Assembly (NCBI RefSeq): GCF_018459925.1 | Contig: NZ_CP075371.1 | Span: forward strand, 2,604,001 to 2,668,000 | Direction: 5' to 3' | DNA length: 64,000 nt | Source of the DNA: Nocardioides aquaticus | GTDB lineage: Bacteria; Actinomycetota; Actinomycetes; Propionibacteriales; Nocardioidaceae | Shown here: piece after piece, positions 36,203 through 45,017 of the stretch | Layout: each line of letters begins with the position of its first letter | Numbering within the stretch: position 1 is the stretch's first letter | The notes under the pieces: generated by a model | The model's database searches: none | Told to the model about the DNA's origin: nothing | What the model saw: only the letters and a program-made list of their open reading frames with translations | Translations under genes and position numbers: made by a program

Positions 36203-36535
36203 ATGGCCCAGTACCTCGTCCTGATCTACGAGTCCGAGAACGACTACGCCAACGCCGCACCCGAGGTCTACGGCGAGGTGATCGCAGCGCACAACCGGTT
36301 CAGCGAGCGGTGGGGCGACGCCATCCTCGGCGGCAACGCCCTGCAGGGCAGCGACACCGCGACCACCATCCGTGGCGACGTGGTCACCGACGGCCCCTTC
36401 ATCGAGAGCAAGGAGATGCTCGGTGGCTACTACCTGGTCGAGGCGGCCGACCTCGACCAGGCTCTCGAGATCGGGAGGTCGTGCCCGGCCGGCTTCGGCG
36501 GGGTCGAGGTCCGCCCGGTGATGGTCTTCGGCTGA
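36203..36535 (+). CDS. DGPF/YciI-like domain protein, partner of ECF42 sigma factor
   Basis: The 110-residue protein is a YCII-related ferredoxin-like fold: MAQYLVLIYESENDYANAAP at the start, TDGPFIESKEMLGGYYLVEA near residue 60 with the name-giving DGPF, and SCPAGFGGVEVRPVMVFG at the end. DGPF proteins are almost always encoded beside ECF42 sigma factors and their role is unknown. ATG 36203 has GAAGGAGA at the proper distance. The sigma gene begins 17 bp downstream, making a two-gene operon behind an ECF42-like promoter. Confidence 0.9.
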   Translation: MAQYLVLIYESENDYANAAPEVYGEVIAAHNRFSERWGDAILGGNALQGSDTATTIRGDVVTDGPFIESKEMLGGYYLVEAADLDQALEIGRSCPAGFGGVEVRPVMVFG

Positions 36536-36552
36536 ACCGGCAGGACGGGCCG

Positions 36553-37860
36553 GTGGACCACGGGCAGGAGCAGGAGACCGTGCCGGACGTGGTCCGCCGG
36601 GCGCTGGACGACGCGCACCGTCGCGAGTGGGCCTTCGTGCTCTCCGCGACGGTGCGGGTCGCCGGCAGCCTCGACCTCGCGGAGGAGTGCACCCAGGACG
36701 CCTACGTCCGGGCGCTCGAGGTGTGGACCCGGGACGGTCTCCCCCGCAACCCCGGCGCGTGGCTCACCACCACGGCGCGCAACCTCGCCACGGACCGGCA
36801 CCGGCGAGCCGCCGTCCTGCGCACCAAGCTGCCCCTGCTCGCGGGGGACGCCCGGTCCGCTCCCCCGGCCGACATCGACGAGACCACGGCCGACGCCCTC
36901 GAGGAGGAGATCCCCGACGACCGGCTCCGGCTCGTGTTCACCTGCTGCCACCCGGCCCTGGCCCGTGAGGCGCAGGTGGCACTCACCCTCCGCCTGGTGT
37001 GCGGGCTGACCACGAACGAGATCGCGCACGCCTTCCTCGTGAGCGAGTCGACCATGGCGGCCCGGGTCACCAGGGCGAAGAAGAAGATCGCCGCGGCGCG
37101 GATCCCCTACCGGGTGCCGGCGGGCCACGAGCTGGCCGAACGCCTCGATGCCGTGCTGACGGTGCTGCACCTCGTGCTCGCGACCGGGCACACCGCCCCC
37201 ACCGGCGACCTCCTCCAGCGCGTGGACCTCGTCGACCGTGCGGTCGACCTCACCCGGGCGCTGCTCGGGCTGATGCCCGACGAGCGCGAGCTCCGCGCCC
37301 TGCTGGGGCTCGCACTGCTCGGTCGGGCCCGCGCGGTCACCCGGGTCGACGCCACCGGGGCCTTCGTCCCCCTCGAGGAACAGGACCGGCGCCGCTGGGA
37401 CGGCGCCCTGGTCGCCGAGGGTGAGCGGCTGGTGCGGGACTCGCTGCGCGGTGGCCGACCGGGCCGGTTCGCGCTCCAGGCCGCGATCGCGGCCCTGCAC
37501 ACCGCCGCGCCGAGCGTGGACGACACCGACTGGGACGAGGTGGTCACGGTGTACGACCTGCTGCTGCGGGTCTGGCCGTCACCGGTGGTCGAGCTCAACC
37601 GCGCGATCGCGGTCGCCTTCCGCGACGGCCCGGAGGCCGGCCTCGCCGAGCTCGACGCGCTCGAGGACGCACACGGCACGACCCTGGACCGCTACCACTA
37701 CCTGCCCGCGACCCGGGCCGACCTGCTGCGGCGACTCGGACGGACCGCCGACGCGAGGGCGGCGTACGAGCAGGCTCTGGCCCGGTGCGACAGCGAGCCC
37801 GAGCGCGTCTACCTGCGCCGACGCCTCACCGAGCTGGGCCTCAGCCAGGGCAGGCCCTGA
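36553..37860 (+). CDS. ECF42-group RNA polymerase sigma factor with C-terminal TPR-like extension
   Basis: The 435-residue protein is much longer than a normal ECF sigma. Residues ~15-90 form region 2 (LDLAEECTQDAYVRALEVW, then RNPGAWLTTTARNLATDRHR). Region 4 follows at ~130-175 (LTLRLVCGLTTNEIAHAFLV, TMAARVTRAKKKIAAARIPY). The remaining 250 residues are helical repeats (ALLGLALLGRARAVTRVD, LDRYHYLPATRADLLRRLGR, AYEQALARC), the TPR-like domain of ECF42, needed for activity in the studied member. No anti-sigma gene is adjacent. GTG 36553 is the likely start. It ends 1 bp from the convergent methyltransferase gene. Confidence 0.9.
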   Translation: MDHGQEQETVPDVVRRALDDAHRREWAFVLSATVRVAGSLDLAEECTQDAYVRALEVWTRDGLPRNPGAWLTTTARNLATDRHRRAAVLRTKLPLLAGDARSAPPADIDETTADALEEEIPDDRLRLVFTCCHPALAREAQVALTLRLVCGLTTNEIAHAFLVSESTMAARVTRAKKKIAAARIPYRVPAGHELAERLDAVLTVLHLVLATGHTAPTGDLLQRVDLVDRAVDLTRALLGLMPDERELRALLGLALLGRARAVTRVDATGAFVPLEEQDRRRWDGALVAEGERLVRDSLRGGRPGRFALQAAIAALHTAAPSVDDTDWDEVVTVYDLLLRVWPSPVVELNRAIAVAFRDGPEAGLAELDALEDAHGTTLDRYHYLPATRADLLRRLGRTADARAAYEQALARCDSEPERVYLRRRLTELGLSQGRP

Positions 37861-37861
37861 G

Positions 37862-39025
37862 CTAGCCGGACCTCTCCAGCAGCGCCACGCACTCGACGTG
37901 GTGCGTCATCGGGAACAGGTCGAGGGCGCGGAGGCTGCGCAGCTCGTACCCGAGCCCGGCGAAGGTGGCGACGTCGCGGGCCAGGGCGGCCGGGTCGCAG
38001 GCCACGTACGCCACCGCGCGGGGGCCGCGGGCGACCACCTGCTCCACCACCACCCGGCGGGCACCGGTGCGCGGCGGGTCCAGGACGACCAGGTCGACCT
38101 CCGGCGCCGCACCCGTCGCCAGCACCTGCTCGACCGGCCCGGCGTGCACCTCGGCGCCGGGGACGTTCTCCGAGGACAACCGTGCCGCCTCGGCGTCGGC
38201 CTCGACCAGGCTCACCAGCTCGGTGTCGCCGACCGCGTCGGCCAGGAACCGGCCGAAGAGGCCGACCCCGGCGTACAGGTCGAGCGCGCGCTCGCCCGAC
38301 CGCGGCGCCAGCGCGGCCAGCACGGACTCCACGAGCACCCCGGGCGCCCCGGGGTGGACCTGCCAGAAGCCGCCGTCGGCGACGGCGAAGGTGTGCGGTC
38401 CGACGTCGTACGACGGGGGCCGGTGCGCGTCGAGCAGGCAGTCCTCCACCTCGACGACCTCGTGGGAGCGGTGCACGCGCATCCCCCGGCGTCCCCCGGG
38501 CAGGTCGACGTAGTGGTGCCGGGTGCGCCAGCGCAGGCCCTCGTCGTCCCCGGGCACCGCCTCGACGGTGACGTCCACGTCGAGGCCGGCCAGGCGCGCC
38601 AGCTGCTCGCGGACCACGGCCGCCTTCAGGTCGCGCTGCGCCGGGAGCGCCACGTGCTGGAGGTCGCACCCGCCGCAGAGACCGGGCCCGGCGTACGGGC
38701 AGGGCGCCTCGACCCGGTCGGCGGACGGCGTGCGGACCTCGACGGCGTCGCCGCGCCAGAACCGGTCGCCGTCGGAGCCCTCGGTGACCACCAGCACCAC
38801 CTGCTCGCCGGGCAGGGCGTGCCGCACGAAGACCACGCGGCCGGCGTCCTCGCCGGCGCGCGCGTCGAGCCGGGCCACGCAGTGCCCGCCGTGGGCGACG
38901 GGGCCGACCTCGGCCTCGAACCGCTCCCCCACCCGGACCCGGCCCTTCGGCGTGCGGGCGCGCGCGGGTCGGGCCCCCGTACGCGTCCCGGGGCGACGTC
39001 CGCGGCGGCGGTCGGGCGCGCTCAT
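37862..39025 (-). CDS. TrmA/RumA-type class I SAM-dependent RNA methyltransferase
   Basis: The enzyme methylates C5 of a uridine in rRNA or tRNA. The 387-residue protein opens with a basic tail and a TRAM domain (RFEAEVGPVAHGGHCVARLD). It has an Fe-S cysteine set (CPYAGPGLCGGC near 109-120 plus Cys in EDCLLD), SAM motif I (ALDLYAGVGLFG), DPPRTGARRVV and the nucleophile in YVACDPAALARD near 340. The end HHVECVALLER is the family's general-base region. Mycobacterial Rv2689c sits in the same place. Its ATG overlaps the permease stop (ATGA). Confidence 0.92.
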   Translation of the reverse strand: MSAPDRRRGRRPGTRTGARPARARTPKGRVRVGERFEAEVGPVAHGGHCVARLDARAGEDAGRVVFVRHALPGEQVVLVVTEGSDGDRFWRGDAVEVRTPSADRVEAPCPYAGPGLCGGCDLQHVALPAQRDLKAAVVREQLARLAGLDVDVTVEAVPGDDEGLRWRTRHHYVDLPGGRRGMRVHRSHEVVEVEDCLLDAHRPPSYDVGPHTFAVADGGFWQVHPGAPGVLVESVLAALAPRSGERALDLYAGVGLFGRFLADAVGDTELVSLVEADAEAARLSSENVPGAEVHAGPVEQVLATGAAPEVDLVVLDPPRTGARRVVVEQVVARGPRAVAYVACDPAALARDVATFAGLGYELRSLRALDLFPMTHHVECVALLERSG

Positions 39026-41055
39026 CGGCGCGACGGCTCGTCGGCTCGACCGCGACGCAGGTCGCCGGGCTGGACGCGCTTGCCCTCGCGCATGACCTTC
39101 TCCTTCGCGATCCGCGACGAGCGCAGCTGGTAGGGCACCGAGATGACCATGACGCCGGGCGCGAAGAGCAGCCGGCCCTTGAGGCGCAGCGCGGTCTGGT
39201 TGTGCAGCAGCTGCTCCCACCAGCGGCCCACGACGTACTCCGGGATGTAGACCGCGACGACCCCGCGCGGGTTGGCGCGGCGGATCTCCGTGGCGTACTC
39301 GACGATCGGCTTGACCAGCTCGCGGTACGGCGAGTGCAGCACCTTGAGCGGGACCCCGAAGTTGCGCTGCTCCCACGCCGCCAGCAGCGCCGCGGTCTCC
39401 CGGGCGTCGCTGGAGACGTAGACGCCCTCCAGCACGTTCGGCCGGGTGGCCTTGGCGAAGGCCAGGGCGCGCAGCGTGGGCTTGTGCAGCTTGGAGACCA
39501 GGACGATCGCGTGCACCCGGGTCGGCAGGATCTTGTCGGTCTCCTCGGCGGCGAGCTCCTCGGCGACGCTGTCGTAGTGCCGGCGGATCTTGCGCATCAG
39601 CGCGAAGAAGAAGCCCATCGCCAGGATGGTGATCCAGGCGCCCTCGAGGAACTTGGTGACCAGGATGATCACCAGCACCACCGCGGTGAGGCTGAGCCCG
39701 ACGGTGTTGATCGCCCGCGAGCGCAGCATCCGGCGGCGGGCGGCGGGGTCGCGCTCGGAGCGCAGCAGCCGCGTCCAGTGCCGGATCATCCCGAGCTGGC
39801 TGAGATTGAACGAGACGAAGACGCCCACGATGTAGAGCTGGATCAACCGGGTCGGCTGGGCGTCGAAGGCGAGGATGAGCACGATCGCCATCGCGGCCAG
39901 GAAGACGATGCCGTTGGAGAACGCCAGCCGGTCGCCGCGCGAGCCGAGCGCGCGGGGGGCGAACCCGTCCTGGGCCAGGATCGAGCCGAGCACCGGGAAG
40001 CCGTTGAAGGCGGTGTTGGCCGCCAGGACCAGGATCAGCCCGGTCATCACCACCACGAAGTAGAAGCCCGGCGGGAAGTCGCGGAAGATGCCCTCGGCGA
40101 TCTGGGCCATCAGCGCGTCCTGCCGGAAGCCCTCGGGCACCGGGGTCCCGTCGGCCTGGATGAGCCGGTCGATCTCGGTCGGGTCGACGTAGCGCACGCC
40201 CATCTGCTGGGCCAGCACGATCACGCTCATCATCATCGAGATCGCGATCAGGCCGAGGAGCAGCAGCGTGGTGGCGGCGTTGCGGCTCTTGGGCTTGCGG
40301 AAGGCCGGTACGCCGTTGCTGATCGCCTCGACCCCGGTCAGGGCCGCACAGCCCGACGAGAACGCGCGGGCCAGCAGGATCAGCAGCCCCATCGTGGTCA
40401 GCGCACCGTCGAAGCCGGGGTCCGGCAGGATCGTGAGGTCGGCGCTGGCGACCCGTGGCAGGTTGCCGGTGAGCAGCTGGAGCAGGCCGATCCCGCACAT
40501 GCCGAGCACCGCGACCATGAACAGGTAGGTCGGCACCGCGAAGAAGGTGCCGGACTCCCGGATCCCCCGCAGGTTCAGCGACATCAGGATGATCACCATC
40601 GCGCTGGCCGCCAGCGGCTCGTGGCCGGACAGGAACGGCAGCGCCGCGGCGGCGTACTGGGCCCCCGAGGAGATCGAGACCGCGACCGTCAGCACGTAGT
40701 CGACCAGCAGCGCGGAGGCCACGGTCGTGCCGGCCGTCCGGCCCAGGTTGACGCTGGCGACCTCGTAGTCGCCGCCGCCGCTGGGGTAGGCGTGCACGGT
40801 CTGGCGGTAGGAGGCGACGACCGCGGTCATGATGATCGCGACCGCGATGCCGACCTTCCAGGACCACGTGTAGGCCGAGACGCCGGCCAGGGACAGCATG
40901 ATGAAGATCTCGTCGGGGGCGTAGGCCACCGATGACAGGGCGTCGCTGGCGAAGACCGGCAGCGCGATCTTCTTCGGCAGCAGCGTCTCCCCCAGCTGCG
41001 AGCTGCGCAGCTTGCGTCCGAGGAGGATGCGCTTAGACACGTCGCGGACACCCAC
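39022..41055 (-). CDS. APC family permease, possible potassium transporter
   Basis: A 677-residue protein with about twelve helices in the first 470 residues (KKIALPVFASDALSSVAYAP near the start, NAATTLLLLGLIAISMMMSV in the middle) and a soluble C-terminal domain of about 200 residues (TRVHAIVLVSKLHKPTLRAL, VYVSSDARETAALLAAWEQ). Related proteins are annotated as APC amino acid permeases or KimA-like potassium importers. The two divergent TrkA (RCK) genes make potassium uptake plausible, as in Rv2690c-ceoB-ceoC. GTG 41055 stands 7 nt after TACTCT. Confidence 0.85.
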   Translation of the reverse strand: MGVRDVSKRILLGRKLRSSQLGETLLPKKIALPVFASDALSSVAYAPDEIFIMLSLAGVSAYTWSWKVGIAVAIIMTAVVASYRQTVHAYPSGGGDYEVASVNLGRTAGTTVASALLVDYVLTVAVSISSGAQYAAAALPFLSGHEPLAASAMVIILMSLNLRGIRESGTFFAVPTYLFMVAVLGMCGIGLLQLLTGNLPRVASADLTILPDPGFDGALTTMGLLILLARAFSSGCAALTGVEAISNGVPAFRKPKSRNAATTLLLLGLIAISMMMSVIVLAQQMGVRYVDPTEIDRLIQADGTPVPEGFRQDALMAQIAEGIFRDFPPGFYFVVVMTGLILVLAANTAFNGFPVLGSILAQDGFAPRALGSRGDRLAFSNGIVFLAAMAIVLILAFDAQPTRLIQLYIVGVFVSFNLSQLGMIRHWTRLLRSERDPAARRRMLRSRAINTVGLSLTAVVLVIILVTKFLEGAWITILAMGFFFALMRKIRRHYDSVAEELAAEETDKILPTRVHAIVLVSKLHKPTLRALAFAKATRPNVLEGVYVSSDARETAALLAAWEQRNFGVPLKVLHSPYRELVKPIVEYATEIRRANPRGVVAVYIPEYVVGRWWEQLLHNQTALRLKGRLLFAPGVMVISVPYQLRSSRIAKEKVMREGKRVQPGDLRRGRADEPSRR

Positions 41056-41062
41056 GGTCGGG

Positions 41063-41068
41063 AGAGTA
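41063..41068 (-). promoter_or_regulatory. -10 box of APC permease gene (leaderless)
   Basis: TACTCT on the minus strand, then seven bases and GTG 41055. The divergent trkA -10 box lies about 34 bp away. Confidence 0.55.
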
Positions 41069-41101
41069 CGGCACCCGGCGCCGCCCCGACGCCGCGCGGG
41101 A

Positions 41102-41107
41102 TACGGT
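41102..41107 (+). promoter_or_regulatory. -10 box of first trkA gene (leaderless)
   Basis: TACGGT is followed by GCTCCG and GTG 41114. Confidence 0.55.
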
Positions 41108-41113
41108 GCTCCG

Positions 41114-41776
41114 GTGCATGTCGTGATCATGGGTTGCGGCCGGGTCGGCTCGACCTTGGCGCGCAGCCTCGAGGACCGGAACCACACCGTCGCTGTCATC
41201 GACAGCGAGCCGGACGCGTTCCGACGCCTCGGCCCGGGGTTCAACGGCGACAAGGTGGCCGGGGTGGGCTTCGACCAGGAGGTCCTGGAGAAGGCCGGCA
41301 TCCGTCGCGCCGACGCGTTCGCGGCCGTCAGCAGCGGCGACAACTCCAACATCATCGCCGCCCGGGTCGCCCGCGAGACGTTCGGCATCGAGCAGGTCGT
41401 GGCCCGGATCTACGACCCGGGCCGCGCCGAGGTCTACCAGCGACTGGGCATCACCACGGTCGCCACGGTGAAGTGGACCGCCGACCAGGTGCTGCGCCGG
41501 CTGGTGCCGGCCGGCGCCGAGCCGGACTTCCGCGACCCCTCGGGCACGATCCGGGTCGACCAGGTCCCGGTCCCCCTGTCGTGGGTCGGCACGCGCACCC
41601 GCGACCTGGAGGAGCAGTCCCGCTCCCGGATCGCGTGGCTGGACCGGCTGGGCGAGGGCGTCCTGCCCTCCTCGGAGTCGGTGGTCCAGGAGGGCGACCT
41701 GCTCCACCTCGTCATCCGCGAGGAGAACGCCCAGCACGCCTACCGCGTCATCGAGCGCGGACCCGAGCAGGAGTGA
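41114..41776 (+). CDS. ceoB: TrkA family potassium uptake regulator (CeoB-like)
   Basis: The 220-residue protein has an N-terminal NAD-binding RCK domain (VHVVIMGCGRVGSTLARSLE, with GxGxxG, residues 1-20, and acidic VIDSEPDAF) and a C-terminal TrkA-C domain (LPSSESVVQEGDLLHLVIRE). Such subunits gate potassium transporters by sensing NAD(H) or nucleotides. It is followed 10 bp later by a second TrkA gene and is divergent from the permease it may control. The same gene pair occurs as ceoB-ceoC in mycobacteria. Confidence 0.93.
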   Translation: MHVVIMGCGRVGSTLARSLEDRNHTVAVIDSEPDAFRRLGPGFNGDKVAGVGFDQEVLEKAGIRRADAFAAVSSGDNSNIIAARVARETFGIEQVVARIYDPGRAEVYQRLGITTVATVKWTADQVLRRLVPAGAEPDFRDPSGTIRVDQVPVPLSWVGTRTRDLEEQSRSRIAWLDRLGEGVLPSSESVVQEGDLLHLVIREENAQHAYRVIERGPEQE

Positions 41777-41786
41777 GGAACCAGCC

Positions 41787-42488
41787 ATGAGGGTCGCCAT
41801 CGCCGGAGCGGGCGCCGTCGGGCGCTCGATCGCCCGGGAGCTGATCGGCAACGGCCACGAGGTCCTGCTGATCGACAAGTACGCCTCCGCGATCCGCCCC
41901 GAGCGGGTGCCCGACGCGGAGTGGCTGCTCGCGGACTGCTGCGAGCTGTCGTCGCTGGAGGAGGCGCGCCTGGACCGCTGCGACGTCGTCATCGCCGCCA
42001 CCGGCGACGACAAGGCCAACCTGGTGACCTCGCTGCTGGCCAAGACCGAGTTCGGGGTGCCGCGCACCGTCGGGCGGGTCAACCACCCCAACAACGAGTG
42101 GCTCTTCAGCGAGGCCTGGGGCGTCGACGTCAACGTCTCGACCCCGCGGATCATGTCCGCGCTGGTCGAGGAGGCCGTCACCGTCGGCGACCTGGTCCGG
42201 CTGTTCACCTTCCGCCAGGGCAACGCCAACCTGGTCGAGATGACCCTGCCGCCGGAGTCGCCCTACGTCGGCAAGCAGGTCGGCCTGATCCCGTTGCCGG
42301 ACAACTGCGCCCTGGTGACCATCCTGCGCGACGGCCAGGTGTACGTGCCCGACGCCGAGCAGCCGGTCGAGGCCGGGGACGAGCTGCTGTTCGTGGTGCC
42401 CGACGTCGGCGAGGACGAGCTGGAGCGGCTGCTGGCCCCGGCCAACCACCCGGCCGGTGGCGCCCAGCGGCCGGCGGGCCAGGCCTAG
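41787..42488 (+). CDS. ceoC: TrkA family potassium uptake regulator (CeoC-like)
   Basis: The 233-residue protein repeats the RCK layout: [20 protein letters not shown] (GxGxxG), LIDKYASAIRP, then VVIAATGDDKANLVTSLLAK and a TrkA-C domain (VEMTLPPESPYVGKQVGLIP). ATG 41787 has GAGGAACC just before it. Paired RCK genes usually give hetero- or mixed rings on one transporter. Its stop is 33 bp from the convergent DUF3159 gene. The Ala/Gly-rich tail (HPAGGAQRPAGQA) is not part of the domain. Confidence 0.93.
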   Translation: MRVAIAGAGAVGRSIARELIGNGHEVLLIDKYASAIRPERVPDAEWLLADCCELSSLEEARLDRCDVVIAATGDDKANLVTSLLAKTEFGVPRTVGRVNHPNNEWLFSEAWGVDVNVSTPRIMSALVEEAVTVGDLVRLFTFRQGNANLVEMTLPPESPYVGKQVGLIPLPDNCALVTILRDGQVYVPDAEQPVEAGDELLFVVPDVGEDELERLLAPANHPAGGAQRPAGQA

Positions 42489-42521
42489 GCCCGCCTCAGG
42501 ACCGGTCAGCCACGGGACCCG

Positions 42522-43280
42522 TCAGCTCGCCGGGGAACCGGTGGCCTGCTCGATCGGGGTGCGGTCGCGGGTCAGCACCCAGATCATCGCGCTCCAGGAC
42601 GCGATCCGCAGCGGCCAGCCCAGGCCCAGGCGCAGCACTCCCAGGACCAGCACGGCCAGGTCGATGTCGATCACGCCGGACCAGCCGGCCAGCCAGACGG
42701 GGCCCTGCAGCCCGGCACCGATCGCGCCCGGGAGCAGGAAGATCCAGGTGAGCCGGCTGCACAGGCCGACGACCTGGCGGTCGGCGTGCCAGGCGGTCGG
42801 GTCCCCCGTGACGCTGCCCAGCAGGAAGCCGACGAACGGCCAGCCGACCAGGCAGGAGCCCGCCATCACCACCGTGTAGCCGGTGGAGACCAGGATGCCG
42901 GGCAGGAAGAAGGCCAGCGCCTGCTCGGACTCGCTCCCGCCGGAGGCGGCTGCGAGCCGGACGAAGAGGTAGCCGATCCCGATGGCGAACAGCGCGTTCA
43001 GGACGAACTGCACGGTCGAGCGCTGCACCAGCCGGACCACCAGCATCACCACGGTGACGGCGAGGCTGGCGACCAGCGCGACCGGGAGCTCCTTGGTGGC
43101 CAGCCAGATCACCGTGAACAGCGCGCCGGGCACGCCGGCCTCGACCATCCCGCGGCGGCCGCCGAGCGCCCGGGCCATCTGCGCGCGGACCAGCGCCTCG
43201 ACGGAGTCGATCCCCGCGACGCCCGGGGCGTCGGGCGGGCCGGGCGTGCCCGGCGGGGTGCCGCCGACCGGGCCGCTCAC
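42522..43280 (-). CDS. DUF3159 family membrane protein
   Basis: The 252-residue protein belongs to DUF3159 (Rv2693c type), present across actinobacteria with unknown function. A Pro/Gly-rich start is followed by VEALVRAQMARALGGRRGMV (residues ~27-46) and six or so helices (ALFTVIWLATKELPVALVAS, AFFLPGILVSTGYTVVMAGS, FVGFLLGSV). Its GTG overlaps the OB-fold gene's stop (GTGA), the last in a chain of coupled genes that begins with dut. An envelope or transport role is possible but not shown. Confidence 0.88.
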   Translation of the reverse strand: MSGPVGGTPPGTPGPPDAPGVAGIDSVEALVRAQMARALGGRRGMVEAGVPGALFTVIWLATKELPVALVASLAVTVVMLVVRLVQRSTVQFVLNALFAIGIGYLFVRLAAASGGSESEQALAFFLPGILVSTGYTVVMAGSCLVGWPFVGFLLGSVTGDPTAWHADRQVVGLCSRLTWIFLLPGAIGAGLQGPVWLAGWSGVIDIDLAVLVLGVLRLGLGWPLRIASWSAMIWVLTRDRTPIEQATGSPAS

Positions 43281-43645
43281 GGCAGCAGCTCGTAGCGGGG
43301 GTTGTACATCGTCCGCACGCCGCCGTGCCGCCCGACCCGGCCCTGCACGCGCAGGGAGCGGCCGGCGTGGACGCCGGTGATGTGTCGGCGACCGAGCCAG
43401 ACCACGGTGATCGACCCGGAGCCGTCGGCCAGCTCGGCCTCCAGGGCCGGCACGCCGCCGCGCGGGCGCAGCGTGATCATTCGCAGGTTGCCCTCCAGCC
43501 GCACCGGGACCCGGTCGGGGGCGTCGCCGATCCGCTGGACCGGCACATCGACCTCGGGTGTCGCCTCACCGGGCTCGCGCTCGGCGTCGTCACCCCCACG
43601 ACGCCCGGGACGCTCGGCGTCACGCGAGCGGCGCAGCGACCTCAC
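43277..43645 (-). CDS. OB-fold nucleic acid binding domain protein
   Basis: The 122-residue protein is the Rv2694c-type OB-fold: a charged N-terminal third (RSRDAERPGRRGGDDAERE), then beta strands VPVRLEGNLRMITLRPRGGV, LEAELADGSGSITVVWLGRR and RSLRVQGRVGRHGGVRTMYN. The domain resembles those that bind nucleic acid, but no partner is known. GTG 43645 overlaps the DUF3710 stop and its own stop overlaps the DUF3159 start, both as GTGA, so protein ratios in this operon are probably fixed by coupling. Confidence 0.87.
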   Translation of the reverse strand: MRSLRRSRDAERPGRRGGDDAEREPGEATPEVDVPVQRIGDAPDRVPVRLEGNLRMITLRPRGGVPALEAELADGSGSITVVWLGRRHITGVHAGRSLRVQGRVGRHGGVRTMYNPRYELLP

Positions 43646-44436
43646 GGCCGGGGGTCCCCGTCGGGGCCGGTCCCACCCGCGGCCTGCTCTGGCTGCTGCT
43701 GGTCGGGCTGCTCGGGCTGCTGCTGGACGGGCTGCTCGGGCTGCTCGGGCTGCTGCTGGGCGCCCTGCTGCTGGGCGCCTTGCTGCTGGGCCAGCGCCTG
43801 CTTGGGGTCGGCCGCGGGCCGCTCCACGCGGCGGGCGTTCTCCGGCAGCTTGATCGGCAGCGGCTCGCCGGGCGGGACGGGGTTCTGCCCGCGCCGGACC
43901 ACGACGCGCTCCAGGATCTCCTCCCAGGCCACGGCGGCCTCGGCGTCGACGGCCGGTCGTCCGATGAAGGTCGCGCGCAGCATCCAGCGCGGGCCGTTGA
44001 TCCCGACCACGCGGGACTGCTGCACCCCGACGGCGCCGTCGGGGGTCCGTACGCGCACCTCGCAGGCCAGCTCGGGGCCGAAGCGGCCCTCCTGCTCGGT
44101 GGCGGTGCCGCCGCGCCGGGCCATGTCGGCCGCGATCCGCGGACGCACCTCGGACCACAGGTCGCCGTTGCGGGAGGCGGCGAACGCGCGGACGTCGAGC
44201 GCCCCGTCGCGGCCGGCCAGCACGACCGACTGGACGTCGCCCGAGGCCTCGTCGACCTGCAGCCGCAGGTCGCGGCCGGGCTCGCCCTGGAGGAGCAGCG
44301 AACCGAGGTCGACGCGCTCGGTGCCGTCGTCCCCGAGCTCGTCGACGTCCCAGGGCCCCGGGTCGGGCTCGGTCGGCGGTGCGACGTCGACGCCTTGGTC
44401 ACCGTCGTCGGTGGTGGACTTGCGGCGGAACCTCAC
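43642..44436 (-). CDS. DUF3710 family protein with Gln/Pro-rich tail
   Basis: The 264-residue protein has the DUF3710 domain (Rv2696c type) at residues ~35-200: [60 protein letters not shown] and [14 protein letters not shown]. Its role is unknown. The last ~55 residues are low-complexity with runs of QQQ and PEQP, coded by CTG/CAG-rich DNA that looks prone to slippage. GTG 44436 overlaps the dut stop and the stop overlaps the OB-fold start. Confidence 0.87.
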   Translation of the reverse strand: MRFRRKSTTDDGDQGVDVAPPTEPDPGPWDVDELGDDGTERVDLGSLLLQGEPGRDLRLQVDEASGDVQSVVLAGRDGALDVRAFAASRNGDLWSEVRPRIAADMARRGGTATEQEGRFGPELACEVRVRTPDGAVGVQQSRVVGINGPRWMLRATFIGRPAVDAEAAVAWEEILERVVVRRGQNPVPPGEPLPIKLPENARRVERPAADPKQALAQQQGAQQQGAQQQPEQPEQPVQQQPEQPDQQQPEQAAGGTGPDGDPRP

Positions 44437-44969
44437 TGCTCTTCTCCTCCTCGCGACGCGGGGTCGTGGCCCCCGGTAGAACCGTAGCCTCCGCTGCCGC
44501 GCTCGGACTCCGGCAGGCGGTCGACCTCGACGAACCGCGCCCGCTCGTGGCGCTGCACCACCAGCTGGGCGATCCGGTCGCCCCGGCGCAGCCGCAGCGA
44601 GGTGACGGGGTCGTGGTTGACCAGCAAAACCCGGATCTCACCCCGGTACCCCGCGTCGATCGTCCCGGGCGTGTTCAGCACCGAGAGCCCGTGGCGCGCG
44701 GCCAGGCCCGAGCGCGGGTGGACCAGCCCGACGTACCCGGGCGGGAGCGCCAGGGCGACCCCGGTCGGGACGAGGGCCCGCTCGTGCGGGCCGAGCTCGA
44801 CGTCGACGGTGGTGCGCAGGTCGGCGCCGGCGTCGCCCGGGAGAGCGTACGACGGCAGCGGCAGGTCGGGGTCGAGGCGGACGAGGGCGATCTCCAGCTC
44901 GGGGCCGGGCGTGCGGGACGGCTCGGCCGTCGGGTCGCCCGCAGAGCCGGTGTGGTGGTCGTCGCTCAC
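44433..44969 (-). CDS. dut: dUTP diphosphatase
   Basis: Dut hydrolyses dUTP to dUMP and keeps uracil out of DNA. The 178-residue protein carries all five trimeric dUTPase motifs: [50 protein letters not shown] and [10 protein letters not shown]. An extra ~25-residue N-terminal extension rich in Asp, His and Pro ([17 protein letters not shown]) precedes the fold. GTG 44969 stands 6 nt after TAGCCT. It heads the coupled chain dut, DUF3710, OB-fold, DUF3159. Confidence 0.96.
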   Translation of the reverse strand: MSDDHHTGSAGDPTAEPSRTPGPELEIALVRLDPDLPLPSYALPGDAGADLRTTVDVELGPHERALVPTGVALALPPGYVGLVHPRSGLAARHGLSVLNTPGTIDAGYRGEIRVLLVNHDPVTSLRLRRGDRIAQLVVQRHERARFVEVDRLPESERGSGGYGSTGGHDPASRGGEEQ

Positions 44970-44975
44970 GGCGGG

Positions 44976-44981
44976 AGGCTA
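44976..44981 (-). promoter_or_regulatory. -10 box of the dut operon (leaderless)
   Basis: TAGCCT on the minus strand is followed by CCCGCC and GTG 44969. Confidence 0.55.
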
Positions 44982-45017
44982 GCCGGGGGGCCGCGTGCCG
45001 TGCCTGGCCCGGGGTGG

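Noticed and set aside
41787..42488. Transposase or integrase genes near the repeats
   Set aside because: No DDE, tyrosine or serine recombinase motif was found anywhere in the window; only the HNH protein has nuclease character.
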